Positions 9,305 through 16,610 of a DNA stretch of 64,000 bases are shown piece by piece (position 1 is the first letter of the stretch; every line of letters starts with the position of its first letter). Source of the stretch: CAIWHR01 sp963773195 (GTDB lineage Bacteria; Pseudomonadota; Gammaproteobacteria; Burkholderiales; Casimicrobiaceae). Location of the stretch: the NCBI GenBank assembly GCA_963773195.1, contig CAVZAE010000004.1, forward strand, positions 1 through 64,000, written 5' to 3'. Under the pieces are notes generated by a model. The model saw only the letters and a program-made list of their open reading frames with translations. It searched no databases and had not been told where the DNA came from. The translations under genes and the position numbers were made by a program.

Positions 9305-9617
9305 GCTTCGGTGAGCATCGTGCTCACACAGCCTTCACGTCAGCCTGTCATCAGGCAAAGCCGTGGAGTCCAGTTCCCCGGGACTGGCGTTGCGGTCGTT
9401 ACCCGCCCTTGAAGTGATCGGAAGCGATTCCGATCTCGTCGCGCAAGCGACTTAGGTTGTGCGCTCGGTCTAGCGCCCGAGCATAGCTGGCGTTGTCGGA
9501 TCGCAAGGTCCGGCGATGCCCGATGATGCGCCTTCGGCCATGCCTCGTGCATGGACTTGACGGTTGGTCACGCAGTAAGGCCTTCAGTTCGCAAGGACCG
9601 AGGGCCTTTTTCTTTTT
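9305..9617 (+). ncRNA. candidate structured non-coding RNA with four GNRA-capped stems and terminator
   Basis: On the plus strand this stretch can form, in order, stems at 9311-9327 (7 pairs), 9343-9356 (5), 9370-9387 (7), 9416-9435 (8 perfect pairs, loop GCGA), 9438-9451 (5, loop GCAA), 9463-9482 (6, or alternatively 9461-9476), 9491-9518 (12 including G-U, loop GCAA), 9538-9554 (6) and 9577-9608 (13 with one mismatch, loop GCAA) followed by TTTTTCTTTTT. The loops obey the GNRA rule only on the plus strand, and the T-run is also on that strand, which fixes the orientation. The 5' end is unknown. I do not recognise it as tmRNA, RNase P, 6S or a group II intron domain V. It lies inside the mobile element just upstream of the excisionase. 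Confidence 0.5.
9577..9617 (+). terminator. intrinsic terminator ending the candidate structured RNA
   Basis: AAGGCCTTC at 9577-9585 pairs with GAGGGCCTT at 9600-9608, enclosing a second stem GTTC/GGAC with a GCAA loop. The T-rich tail runs to 9617. It is a strong rho-independent terminator on the plus strand, with no protein gene upstream for it to serve. Confidence 0.65.
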
Positions 9618-9888
9618 GCGCGCGGCCACGCGCGTCACCCCTTCACGATCTCTTGCGGCGCCATCGGCGAGTTTTCTCGTCAGCATCATGGCCCCGCGCG
9701 GAAACCTGCCCCCCGAGCCCGCGGGGCACAGGCTCCCTCGGGAACGCGGCGCCTGGCCGCGAGGCCGCCAATAGATCTCGTTAGACCCTTGCTCATTTGC
9801 GCAGGACGGAATCCCGCAGTGAGCTGGCGTTCACATGGGTTCCGCCGATTGTTAGTCTTGGGTACTACGTGGACTTCAAGGAGTGAGC

Positions 9889-10059
9889 ATGATCAACCGG
9901 GCCTCTCTTCAAGACAACCCGTTCTCGCACTGCCAAAGTACGACCGCCTCATCCAGAAGGACGCTTGCTCGTGGGCGCGAAGATCGCGGGCAGCGAACGG
10001 AGCAGTCGCGGTTGTCACGCAACGCCGTTGTGAACGCTTTAGCAGCGAAACATGAGTGA
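9889..10059 (+). CDS. possible small basic protein of 56 residues
   Basis: An ATG at 9889 is preceded by AAGGAG with a five-base spacer, a near-ideal ribosome site. The frame runs 56 codons and its TGA overlaps the excisionase start by eight bases, as expected for translational coupling. The product is polar and basic (RRTLARGREDRGQR) with no recognisable domain. It could be a real small regulatory protein of the element, or a leader whose translation feeds the excisionase. Only the ribosome site and the overlap support it. Confidence 0.4.
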   Translation: MINRASLQDNPFSHCQSTTASSRRTLARGREDRGQRTEQSRLSRNAVVNALAAKHE

Positions 10060-10447
10060 AAAATTGCTGACGATCGCCGAGGCCGCCACGGGCCTTCGCG
10101 TGCACGCCGTCACGCTGCGCGCCTTGGCTGCCGCCGGAAAGGTTCCGGCATTCAAACTCGGTCGCGCTTGGCGCTTCGTTGAAATTGACTTGCTTGCCTG
10201 GGCCCGCGCACACTATCGGCGCGCGGACGCCGTAGGCGACAAGGAGAGTACATGTCGCTCTACAAACGTCCAAATAGCCGCTACTGGTGGGCCAAGATCC
10301 GCCTACCGGACGGAGGCTGCGTATGCCGCTCTAGTGGCACAACGAAAAGGCAAGAAGCGCAGGAATGGCTCGACCACACGCGCGCCGGCCTCTGGCGCGT
10401 CCACCGTCTCGGCGAACGTCCAACCTATACCTGGCAGGACGCCGTAG
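10052..10447 (+). CDS. excisionase-like helix-turn-helix protein
   Basis: The first 60 residues match the small MerR-like winged HTH found in excisionases and DNA-binding domain 17 proteins: LTIAEAATGLRVHAVTLRAL then GKVPAFKLGRAWRF. It would bind the attachment region and help excision or control the integrase. Such proteins are usually 60-80 residues, but here the frame stays open to 131 residues and overlaps the integrase gene by 196 bases. The second half is basic, low in sequence sense, and probably a by-product of the overlap or of a lost stop. Its position directly before the recombinase is typical of integrative elements. Confidence 0.65.
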   Translation: MSEKLLTIAEAATGLRVHAVTLRALAAAGKVPAFKLGRAWRFVEIDLLAWARAHYRRADAVGDKESTCRSTNVQIAATGGPRSAYRTEAAYAALVAQRKGKKRRNGSTTRAPASGASTVSANVQPIPGRTP

Positions 10448-11292
10448 TTCGGTGGAGCGAGGAGAAGGCCGACAAGGCCACCGCGCGCGAGGACCGAGTC
10501 AAATTCCAGTGGCTTGATCGCTATCTCGCTGGTCGATTGCTGCACACGATCACGCGTGACGACATTCAGGCCATCGGTGCCGCGAAAGCTCGGGAGAGTT
10601 CACGAGCGACCGCCAACCGCTATCTTGCTCTCGTCCGTGCCGTCTTGAAGCGGGCCGCAGGTCCGTGGCAATGGATCGAGAAGGCGCCGAGCGTGACGCT
10701 GTATGCTGAAGCGAAGCGGCGAGTACGATGGCTCAACAAGGAGGAAGTAACTCGGCTCATGGAAGCGCTGCCGACGCATCAGAAACAGCTTACGCGTTTT
10801 GCACTTGCGACGGGATTACGACAGGCCAATGTGCTCGGACTGAAATGGCATGACGTCGATATGGAGCGCCGCACGGCTTGGGTTCACGCCGACGAAGCGA
10901 AGGGCGGCGAGGCGATTGGCGTGCCGTTGAATGACGACGCGACAGCGGTACTCAACGAAGAGAAGGGCAAGCATCCCGCGCGCGTCTTTACCTACAAGGG
11001 CAGACCCCTAGGTCAGGCGAACACGAGGTCGTGGCGCAATGCCTTGAAGCGCGCCGGCATCAAGAACTTTCGCTGGCACGACTTGCGGCACGTCTGGGCC
11101 ACGTGGCACGTGATGGCCGGTACGACGATGGCGGAGCTGCAGGAACTCGGCGCGTGGAAGTCGGCGGAGATGGTGCGGCGTTATGCGCACCTGGCGCCAG
11201 AGCAATTGCGGGCAGCGGCCGATAAGCTGGCTACATTTTCGTATACACCGCCGCAAGGCGTCGCGTCGAAACCGACGCAAGTTGTTGAATAA
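10252..11292 (+). CDS. tyrosine-type site-specific recombinase (integrase)
   Basis: This 346-residue integrase has an N-terminal arm/SAM-like domain (to about 165) and a C-terminal catalytic domain with the signature residues Arg in ATGLRQANVLGLKW, His-x-x-Arg in WHDLRHVWATWH, and the nucleophile Tyr in MVRRYAHL. AAGGAG lies seven bases before the ATG. It should carry out recombination between the element and the tRNA-Asn gene: its stop at 11290-11292 is one base from the tRNA 3' end. There is no frameshift and the catalytic set is complete, so the element may still be mobile. Confidence 0.92.
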   Translation: MSLYKRPNSRYWWAKIRLPDGGCVCRSSGTTKRQEAQEWLDHTRAGLWRVHRLGERPTYTWQDAVVRWSEEKADKATAREDRVKFQWLDRYLAGRLLHTITRDDIQAIGAAKARESSRATANRYLALVRAVLKRAAGPWQWIEKAPSVTLYAEAKRRVRWLNKEEVTRLMEALPTHQKQLTRFALATGLRQANVLGLKWHDVDMERRTAWVHADEAKGGEAIGVPLNDDATAVLNEEKGKHPARVFTYKGRPLGQANTRSWRNALKRAGIKNFRWHDLRHVWATWHVMAGTTMAELQELGAWKSAEMVRRYAHLAPEQLRAAADKLATFSYTPPQGVASKPTQVVE

Positions 11293-11293
11293 T

Positions 11294-11369
11294 TGGCTCC
11301 CCGACCTGGGCTCGAACCAGGGACCTGCGGATTAACAGTCCGTCGCTCTACCAACTGAGCTATCGGGGA
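11294..11369 (-). tRNA. tRNA-Asn (anticodon GTT)
   Basis: On the minus strand the 76-base cloverleaf has acceptor TCCCCGA paired with TCGGGGA, D-arm AGCTCAGTTGGTAGAGC, anticodon loop CTGTTAA giving GTT, T-arm with GGTTCGAGCCC, discriminator G and an encoded CCA end at 11294-11296. It reads asparagine codons. The 3' half (11294 to about 11330) is the probable attachment site of the adjacent element. Confidence 0.95.
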
Positions 11370-11489
11370 ACAAGCCCGCCATTTTACGATTTCGGCGGGT
11401 TCCGGGTCAAACCTCACAGTCTTCCGGGCGGATCGCGGAGCGCCGGGCGGCCCGCTTATTGCTACGGATGGCGGGATCGGGCTTTCCCC

Positions 11490-12632
11490 ATGCAAATCGA
11501 GACCCTAATTCATCGTCTGGGCGCCGGTTGGTCGAGAAAGCTGCCCACGAAGCTCGACTCCGAGCGGACGCTCGTGGTCGCTTTTGGCGCTTCGCAGTAC
11601 GCCGAGCATCCGGAAGCGCTGGCGGAGCTCGCCGCGGCGTTTCCCCGAAGCGCCGTCGTGGGCTGCTCAAGCGCAGGGGAGATTCACGGCGACGCGATCG
11701 CCGACGGCACGCTGGTCGTCGCCGTCGCGCGATTCGCCCGGACCGACTTGGCCGTCGCCTCCACCGCCATCGGATCCGCGGCCGACTCCGCAGCGGCAGG
11801 CGCCCGCCTCGGCCGGAGCCTCGCCGACCCCCGGCCGCGGCTCGTCCTCGTCCTTTCCGAAGGACTGACGGTCAACGGCACCGACCTGGTCCGCGGGTTG
11901 TCCGAAGCGCTTCCGCGGGAATCGACGATCGTTGGCGGCCTCGCGGCCGACGGCGACCGCTTCGCCCGAACCTGGGTCCTGGTCGATGGCAAGCCGGCTC
12001 TTCGCCAAGTGATCGCAGTCGCCCTCCGCGGGCCCCTCGACATCGGCGCGGGCTCGCAGAGCGGGTGGGAGGCGTTCGGCCCCGAGCGCAAAGTGACGCG
12101 GGCCGACGGCAACGTCCTCTACGAACTCGACGGCAGGCCGGCGCTCGCGCTCTACAAGGAATACCTGGGCAAGCTCGCCACCGGATTGCCGGCCACCGCG
12201 CTGCGCTTTCCGTTGTCGATCCGCGAGGAGCGCGGCGCGAAGAGTGCCGTGGTCCGCACCGTGCTGGCCATCGACGAGGCGGCCCAGTCGATGACGTTCG
12301 CGGGCGACGTGCCGATCGGCTGGCACGCACAGCTGATGCGCTCGAACCACGACCGGCTCATCGCTGGCGCGATGCGCGCGGCCGCCGAAGCCACCGCCGG
12401 GATGAACGGTGAGCGGCCCGCGCTTGCGCTCGCGATCAGCTGTGTCGGTCGGCGGCTCGTGCTCGGCGATCGCACGGAAGAGGAGACGGAGGCCGCGCTC
12501 GGGGCGCTGCCGCCGGGATCGCGCCAGATCGGCTTCTATTCGTACGGCGAGATCTCCCCGGCCGGCTGCGAGAGCTGTGAGCTCCACAACCAGACGATGA
12601 CACTGACGACGATCCGTGAAGCCGCTCCATAA
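11490..12632 (+). CDS. FIST-domain sensory protein
   Basis: This 380-residue cytoplasmic protein has a FIST N domain (about 25-215, with VVGCSSAGEI near residue 58) and a FIST C domain (about 220-365, ending ISPAGCESCELHNQTMTLT). FIST domains are thought to bind small ligands such as amino acids and are found beside signalling genes. The next gene, a GGDEF/EAL protein, starts inside the last codons of this one (17-base overlap). The pair is therefore translated together, and the FIST protein probably supplies the input to c-di-GMP turnover. No signal peptide is seen. Confidence 0.85.
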   Translation: MQIETLIHRLGAGWSRKLPTKLDSERTLVVAFGASQYAEHPEALAELAAAFPRSAVVGCSSAGEIHGDAIADGTLVVAVARFARTDLAVASTAIGSAADSAAAGARLGRSLADPRPRLVLVLSEGLTVNGTDLVRGLSEALPRESTIVGGLAADGDRFARTWVLVDGKPALRQVIAVALRGPLDIGAGSQSGWEAFGPERKVTRADGNVLYELDGRPALALYKEYLGKLATGLPATALRFPLSIREERGAKSAVVRTVLAIDEAAQSMTFAGDVPIGWHAQLMRSNHDRLIAGAMRAAAEATAGMNGERPALALAISCVGRRLVLGDRTEEETEAALGALPPGSRQIGFYSYGEISPAGCESCELHNQTMTLTTIREAAP

Positions 12633-14577
12633 TCTCCTCCGCCGCCAGTTGCGCCGGCTCGGCCTCGCGCCGAGCCGCTTGCCCACGGTCGACGCCTGGC
12701 GCTCGCTGCTCGACCATGTGAGCCAGAGCTACGGAAGCGCAGACCAGGATCGCTACCTGCTCGAGCGTTCGCAGGACATCTCTTCGCGCGAAATGCGCGA
12801 GCTCAACGATGCGCTCCAGCACGAGCGCGACACGCTCGAGTCGCGCATCCGCGATCGGACGGCGGCGCTCGCGGCGAGCGAATCGCGATTCCGGAGCTTT
12901 ACCTCGCTCGGTTCCGACTGGTATTGGGAGCAGGACGCCGAGCTTCGCTTCACGGCCATCAGCGGCAACTTCGCGCAGGTCACGGGCTTTTCCGCCGAAG
13001 AGCATATCGGCCACGCGTGCTGGGACATTCCCGGTGTCCAAGCTCCCGACGGCGGGTGGGACCGCCATCGCGCGCGCCTCGCCTCGCGCGAGACGTTCTT
13101 TGACGTGGTCCTGCGCCGGGTGCATCCGGTGCGCGGTCCGACCTACGCGGCGATCAGCGGCGAGCCGGTGTTCGATGCCGCGGGCCGCTTCGATGGCTAT
13201 CGCGGCATCGGACGCGAAGTCACGCAGCAGAAGCTGACCGAGGAAAACGTCAACCGCCTCGCCCACTTCGACACGCTGACCTCGCTCTACAATCGCGCGG
13301 CCTTCTTCGAGCGCCTCGGACACGCGCTGACCGTGGCGCGCCGGCACGGGCAAGCGCTCGCCGTGCTGTTCGTCGACCTCGACCGGTTCAAGGACGTCAA
13401 CGACGCCTTCGGTCATCTCACCGGTGACGAAGTGCTGAAGATCATGGCGCAGCGTATCTCGGCCACGATCCGCGCGTCCGACACGGCCGCGCGGCTCGGC
13501 GGCGACGAGTTCATCGTGCTCGCCGAGAACGTCGCGCGCGAAGTCGACGTGAGTGAGTTCGCGCAGCGACTCCTCGACGCGCTGTCGGAGCCCTTCTCGC
13601 TCCTGGGCCAGGAATGCCGGTTGTCGGCGTCCGTCGGCATCGCGCTGTGCCCGCAGGATGGCGACGACGGCGCAACGCTGCTCAAGAAGGCCGACATCGC
13701 GATGTACCGCGCGAAGGCGTCCGGCCGCAACGGCCTCGCCTTCTTCTCCGAGAACGACGCGCAGCCGGCCGGTGAGCGGATCGTGATGGGCGCCGGCATC
13801 CGCCGCGCGCTCGACACGAACCAGCTGCGCCTGCTCTACCAGCCGAAGGTCTCCGTGCGGACGGGCGCGATGACCGGCGTCGAGGCGCTCGTGCGCTGGG
13901 AGCATCCCGAGCGCGGCTTGCTCCTCCCCGACCTTTTCATCCCGCTGGCCGAGGATTCGGGTCTCATCCGGCACATCGGACGCTGGGTGCTCCATACCGC
14001 GTGCGCCCAGGCGCTCGCCTGGCAGGCGGAGGGATCAGGGCCGATCCGCGTTGCCGTCAACCTTTCGCCGCGGCAGTTCAGCGACGAGCGCCTTGTGATC
14101 GAGATCGCGCACGCACTCGCGCAGACCGAGCTCCCCGCCCATCTGCTCGAGATCGAGATCACCGAAAGCATGATGATGGAGCATCCGGAGCGCGCCGCGG
14201 AGACGCTGCGCGAGATCAAGGAGATGGGCGTGCACGTGTCCATCGACGACTTCGGCACCGGCTACTCGTCGCTCGCGCGGCTCAAGAAATTCCCGATCGA
14301 GAGCGTCAAGATCGATCGCTCATTCATACGTGACATCGCGGTCGACCCCGACGATGCGGCAATCGTGTCGGCCGTCATCGCGATGGCGCACAGCCTGCGC
14401 CTCAAGGTGGTCGCCGAAGGGGTCGAGACGCTGGAGCAGGTCAAGTTCCTGCGCGAGCGCGGCTGCGACGAGATCCAGGGCTTCTACTACAGCCGACCGA
14501 TCCCGGCGGTCGACATCGCCGCGTTCGGCGCGCGCTACGACGGAAAGCGGCTCGAGGCCGTCGGCGCGGCGGATTGA
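12616..14577 (+). CDS. PAS-GGDEF-EAL c-di-GMP cyclase/phosphodiesterase
   Basis: This 653-residue cytoplasmic protein has a coiled-coil lead-in (about 45-85), a PAS domain (about 90-205), a GGDEF domain with intact RLGGDEF at about 295 and an RxxD inhibitory site five residues before it (RASD), and an EAL domain with GVEALVRWEHP, EITESMMME, DDFGTGYSSL, VKIDRSF and AEGVET. All catalytic motifs of both domains are present, so it could make and break cyclic di-GMP. The GTG start overlaps the FIST gene. It lacks membrane segments, so the signal probably comes through PAS or the FIST partner. Confidence 0.9.
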   Translation: MKPLHNLLRRQLRRLGLAPSRLPTVDAWRSLLDHVSQSYGSADQDRYLLERSQDISSREMRELNDALQHERDTLESRIRDRTAALAASESRFRSFTSLGSDWYWEQDAELRFTAISGNFAQVTGFSAEEHIGHACWDIPGVQAPDGGWDRHRARLASRETFFDVVLRRVHPVRGPTYAAISGEPVFDAAGRFDGYRGIGREVTQQKLTEENVNRLAHFDTLTSLYNRAAFFERLGHALTVARRHGQALAVLFVDLDRFKDVNDAFGHLTGDEVLKIMAQRISATIRASDTAARLGGDEFIVLAENVAREVDVSEFAQRLLDALSEPFSLLGQECRLSASVGIALCPQDGDDGATLLKKADIAMYRAKASGRNGLAFFSENDAQPAGERIVMGAGIRRALDTNQLRLLYQPKVSVRTGAMTGVEALVRWEHPERGLLLPDLFIPLAEDSGLIRHIGRWVLHTACAQALAWQAEGSGPIRVAVNLSPRQFSDERLVIEIAHALAQTELPAHLLEIEITESMMMEHPERAAETLREIKEMGVHVSIDDFGTGYSSLARLKKFPIESVKIDRSFIRDIAVDPDDAAIVSAVIAMAHSLRLKVVAEGVETLEQVKFLRERGCDEIQGFYYSRPIPAVDIAAFGARYDGKRLEAVGAAD

Positions 14578-14584
14578 CCGCGTC

Positions 14585-15007
14585 TCACTTCGGTGAGTTG
14601 AATCGCCGCTGGCCCACGGTCAACCGCTCTTTCTCGGCAAACTTCTTGCGGGCCGCCAGCATGGCCGGGCGATGCTTGACCGCCCAGTCGTAGAGCGATC
14701 GCAGCGGCACCATCAGCCTCTTTCCCAACTCCGTCAGCTCGTAGTCAACCCGGGGCGGAATCGTCGCGTACATCGTCCGGGTGACGAGGCCGTCGCGCTC
14801 GAGCTGCTTCAGCGTCAACGTGAGCATGCGCTGCGAGATCCCGTCGACCGCGCGCCGGATCTCGTTGTAGCGCAGCGGCCCCTGCTCGAGGACGCCGACC
14901 ACCAGCACCGTCCACTTGTCGCCGATCCGGTCGAGCGTCTCCGCGACGGCCTGGCAGTCGTCGTGCGCTGGGTCGACCTTGCGAACAGAAGTGTGCGTGC
15001 CGCTCAA
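14585..15007 (-). CDS. HxlR-family transcriptional regulator
   Basis: This 140-residue winged-helix regulator of the HxlR (MarR-like) family has family features CQAVAETLDRIGDKWTVLVV at about 18-37, PLRYNEIRRAVDGISQRML, LKQLERDGLVTR and VDYELTELG. The Cys near residue 18 is the position used for redox or electrophile sensing in several members. The start is a TTG with AGAAGG upstream. It is divergent from an FMN-dependent reductase, and the intergenic region carries a perfect palindrome at 15054-15070, so it very likely represses or activates that reductase in response to quinones or other electrophiles. Confidence 0.88.
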   Translation of the reverse strand: MSGTHTSVRKVDPAHDDCQAVAETLDRIGDKWTVLVVGVLEQGPLRYNEIRRAVDGISQRMLTLTLKQLERDGLVTRTMYATIPPRVDYELTELGKRLMVPLRSLYDWAVKHRPAMLAARKKFAEKERLTVGQRRFNSPK

Positions 15008-15019
15008 GATTGTGCCTTC

Positions 15020-15047
15020 TTGCGTGAAACTCCGCAGTCCCTATTAT
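15020..15047 (+). promoter_or_regulatory. promoter of the FMN reductase gene
   Basis: TTGCGT at 15020-15025 and TATTAT at 15042-15047 are 16 bases apart. The palindromic operator follows within seven bases and would cover the transcription start. Confidence 0.5.
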
Positions 15048-15053
15048 AGTGCC

Positions 15054-15070
15054 ACGAACAAATTGTTCGT
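15054..15070. promoter_or_regulatory. perfect 17-base palindrome, probable HxlR operator
   Basis: ACGAACAA-A-TTGTTCGT is an exact inverted repeat of eight bases per arm around one A. It lies between divergent hxlR-type and reductase genes, just downstream of the -10 box and 20 bases before the reductase ATG. Binding there would block the reductase promoter. Confidence 0.65.
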
Positions 15071-15089
15071 CAAGCACCGGGGATTCGCC

Positions 15090-15707
15090 ATGAGCAAGCC
15101 GCGCATTGGAATCGTCATCTCGACGACCCGCCAGGGACGCTTCGCCGACAAGGCGATCGAATGGCTCTGGAAGCTCGCGTCGGAGCGCACCGACATGCAG
15201 TTCGAGATCGTCGACCTCCGTCAGTACCCCCTGCCCTTCTTCGACGAACCAATGTCTCCAGCATGGGCGGCGCCCAGGAACGAGGTCGCGCAACGATGGG
15301 CGAGGAAGATCGGCGAGCTCGACGGCTTCATCTTCGTGACGGCCGAGTACAACCACGGCCTCCCCGCAGTGCTCAAGAACGCCCTCGACTACGCCTTCAA
15401 GGAGTTCAATCGCAAGCCCGCGGCCTACGTGGGATATGGCGGTGTGGGCGGCGCGCGGGCCGTGGAGCAACTTCGGCTCATCAACATCGAGCTGGAGATG
15501 GCGGCGCTGCGCGCAAGCGTGCACATCGCCGGCGCGGACTTCCTCGGCATGCTTCTTCACGGCAAGACCTTCGCCGACTCGCCGCATCTGGAGCCGGCGG
15601 CGCGCGCGATGCTCGCTGAGCTCGCCTGGTGGACGCGGGCGCTCCAGATCGCACGCGAGGAAAAACCGACCGCCGCGACCCGGGCGACGGTCGAAGAGCC
15701 TGCCTGA
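15090..15707 (+). CDS. NADPH-dependent FMN reductase / quinone reductase
   Basis: This is a 205-residue flavodoxin-like oxidoreductase. The N-terminal phosphate-binding loop is IGIVISTTRQGRFADKA, and the flavin site shows TAEYNHGLPAVLKNALDY, the standard motif of NADPH-dependent FMN reductases (ArsH/ChrR/azobenzene reductase relatives). It would reduce FMN, quinones or related electrophiles with NADPH in the cytoplasm. Start 15090 is chosen because GGGGAT precedes it and the flavodoxin strand begins at once; longer in-frame starts cross the operator. Control by the divergent HxlR regulator through the palindrome at 15054-15070 is likely. Confidence 0.87.
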   Translation: MSKPRIGIVISTTRQGRFADKAIEWLWKLASERTDMQFEIVDLRQYPLPFFDEPMSPAWAAPRNEVAQRWARKIGELDGFIFVTAEYNHGLPAVLKNALDYAFKEFNRKPAAYVGYGGVGGARAVEQLRLINIELEMAALRASVHIAGADFLGMLLHGKTFADSPHLEPAARAMLAELAWWTRALQIAREEKPTAATRATVEEPA

Positions 15708-15743
15708 CAGGCACCCTTCCACGACTGAATCGACAACTCACCC

Positions 15744-16604
15744 ATGGAAACGCTCTTTGAATCGCCGCAAACGTCGGCCCTGAGACTTGATGTCGGACGC
15801 GCGATCGCGCTGCGCACGAGCGGCCGTCGGCACGGACCCATCACGCGCCTGGTGAGCCCCCACGATCTCGGCGAGCGCATCAAGCCGTTCGTTTTCCTCG
15901 ACTACGCCCTCGTGCCGTATACGGGCCGGAAGTTGTTTGGCATTCATCCCCATTCGGGCATTGCCACGCTCACCGTCGTGCTCGGCGGAGGATTCGCCTA
16001 CGAAGACACCACCGGGAAGAGCGGCGAAGTCAGAGCCGGCGGCCTCGAGTGGATGAAGGCGGGCAACGGGGTGTGGCACGACGGCGCCCCGATCCAGGGT
16101 GATCCGCTGCGCCTCTTCCAACTCTGGATCGCGCTGCCGGCTTCCGAGGAAAATTCGCCGCCCGAGAGTCAGTACATCGCCGCGAGCGAAGTGGAGGAAG
16201 ATGGGCCGGCGCGCGTCGTGCTGGGGCAACTCGGTCATGCGCGCAGCCGGATTCGGGCACCCGCGGGCATCGATTATTTCCATGTACTCCTGAAGGCCGG
16301 CCAGCGCTGGCGCTACGTGCCGCCCGCCGGGCACACTGTGGCATGGCTCGCGGTGGACCACGGCCGTCTGCACGCGCCGGAAAGAATCGACGCCGGAGAG
16401 CTCGTCGTGTTCGAGGAATCCACCGCCGCGGTCGAGGTGCACGCGGACGGCGCAAGCTCGTTCGTCTTCGGCTCCGCGCTCAAACATCCGCGTCCGCTGG
16501 TCACGGGCTACTACTCGGTGCATACGAGCGCGGAAGCGCTCGCCCGTGGCGAAGCCGGGATCGCGGAGATCGGCAAGCGCCTCCAGGCGGAGGGCCGTCT
16601 GTAG
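15744..16604 (+). CDS. pirin family protein
   Basis: This 286-residue bicupin has the pirin signature: HPHSGIATLTVVLGG with metal-ligand histidines, then GGLEWMKAGNGVWHD, followed by a second cupin fold. Bacterial pirins bind Fe or other metals, and several act as quercetinases or redox regulators; the reaction here cannot be told. It begins 36 bases after the FMN reductase and on the same strand, so it may share its HxlR-controlled promoter. That would fit an oxidative or quinone stress unit. Confidence 0.88.
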   Translation: METLFESPQTSALRLDVGRAIALRTSGRRHGPITRLVSPHDLGERIKPFVFLDYALVPYTGRKLFGIHPHSGIATLTVVLGGGFAYEDTTGKSGEVRAGGLEWMKAGNGVWHDGAPIQGDPLRLFQLWIALPASEENSPPESQYIAASEVEEDGPARVVLGQLGHARSRIRAPAGIDYFHVLLKAGQRWRYVPPAGHTVAWLAVDHGRLHAPERIDAGELVVFEESTAAVEVHADGASSFVFGSALKHPRPLVTGYYSVHTSAEALARGEAGIAEIGKRLQAEGRL

Positions 16605-16610
16605 TCGGAC

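Larger units (their letters stand above)
8959..9888. other. long non-coding stretch rich in stem-loops
   Basis: No open frame here has a convincing start or product. The stretch contains many perfect inverted repeats: for example GGTTG/CAACC at 8976-8989, and a 14-pair stem at 9203-9242 with one mismatch (CAAGACGA/TCGTCTTG outside, AAGCCC/GGGCTT inside). The part from about 9305 to 9617 is given as a candidate ncRNA. From 9618 to 9877 I see GC-rich repeats such as GCGCG/CGCGC but nothing I can name. Confidence 0.5.
1..11293. mobile_element. right end of a tRNA-Asn-integrated island carrying copper resistance genes
   Basis: A tyrosine recombinase gene ends at 11292, one base from the CCA end of a tRNA-Asn gene at 11294. 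An excisionase-like HTH gene lies immediately upstream of the recombinase. This is the usual layout of an element integrated into a tRNA 3' end, with the element on the integrase side. The cargo leftward is a copper/periplasmic stress set, while the other side of the tRNA holds core genes. The left attachment site is not in the window: I see no second copy of the tRNA 3' sequence, so the element should extend beyond position 1. The boundary is inferred from layout, not from paired repeats. Confidence 0.55.

Noticed and set aside
9399..9689. Minus-strand frame of 96 codons with a run of Lys
   Set aside because: No ribosome site or domain, and it is antisense to the stem-rich RNA candidate.
12436..13995. 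Minus-strand open frame of 519 codons
   Set aside because: Antisense shadow of the PAS-GGDEF-EAL gene.
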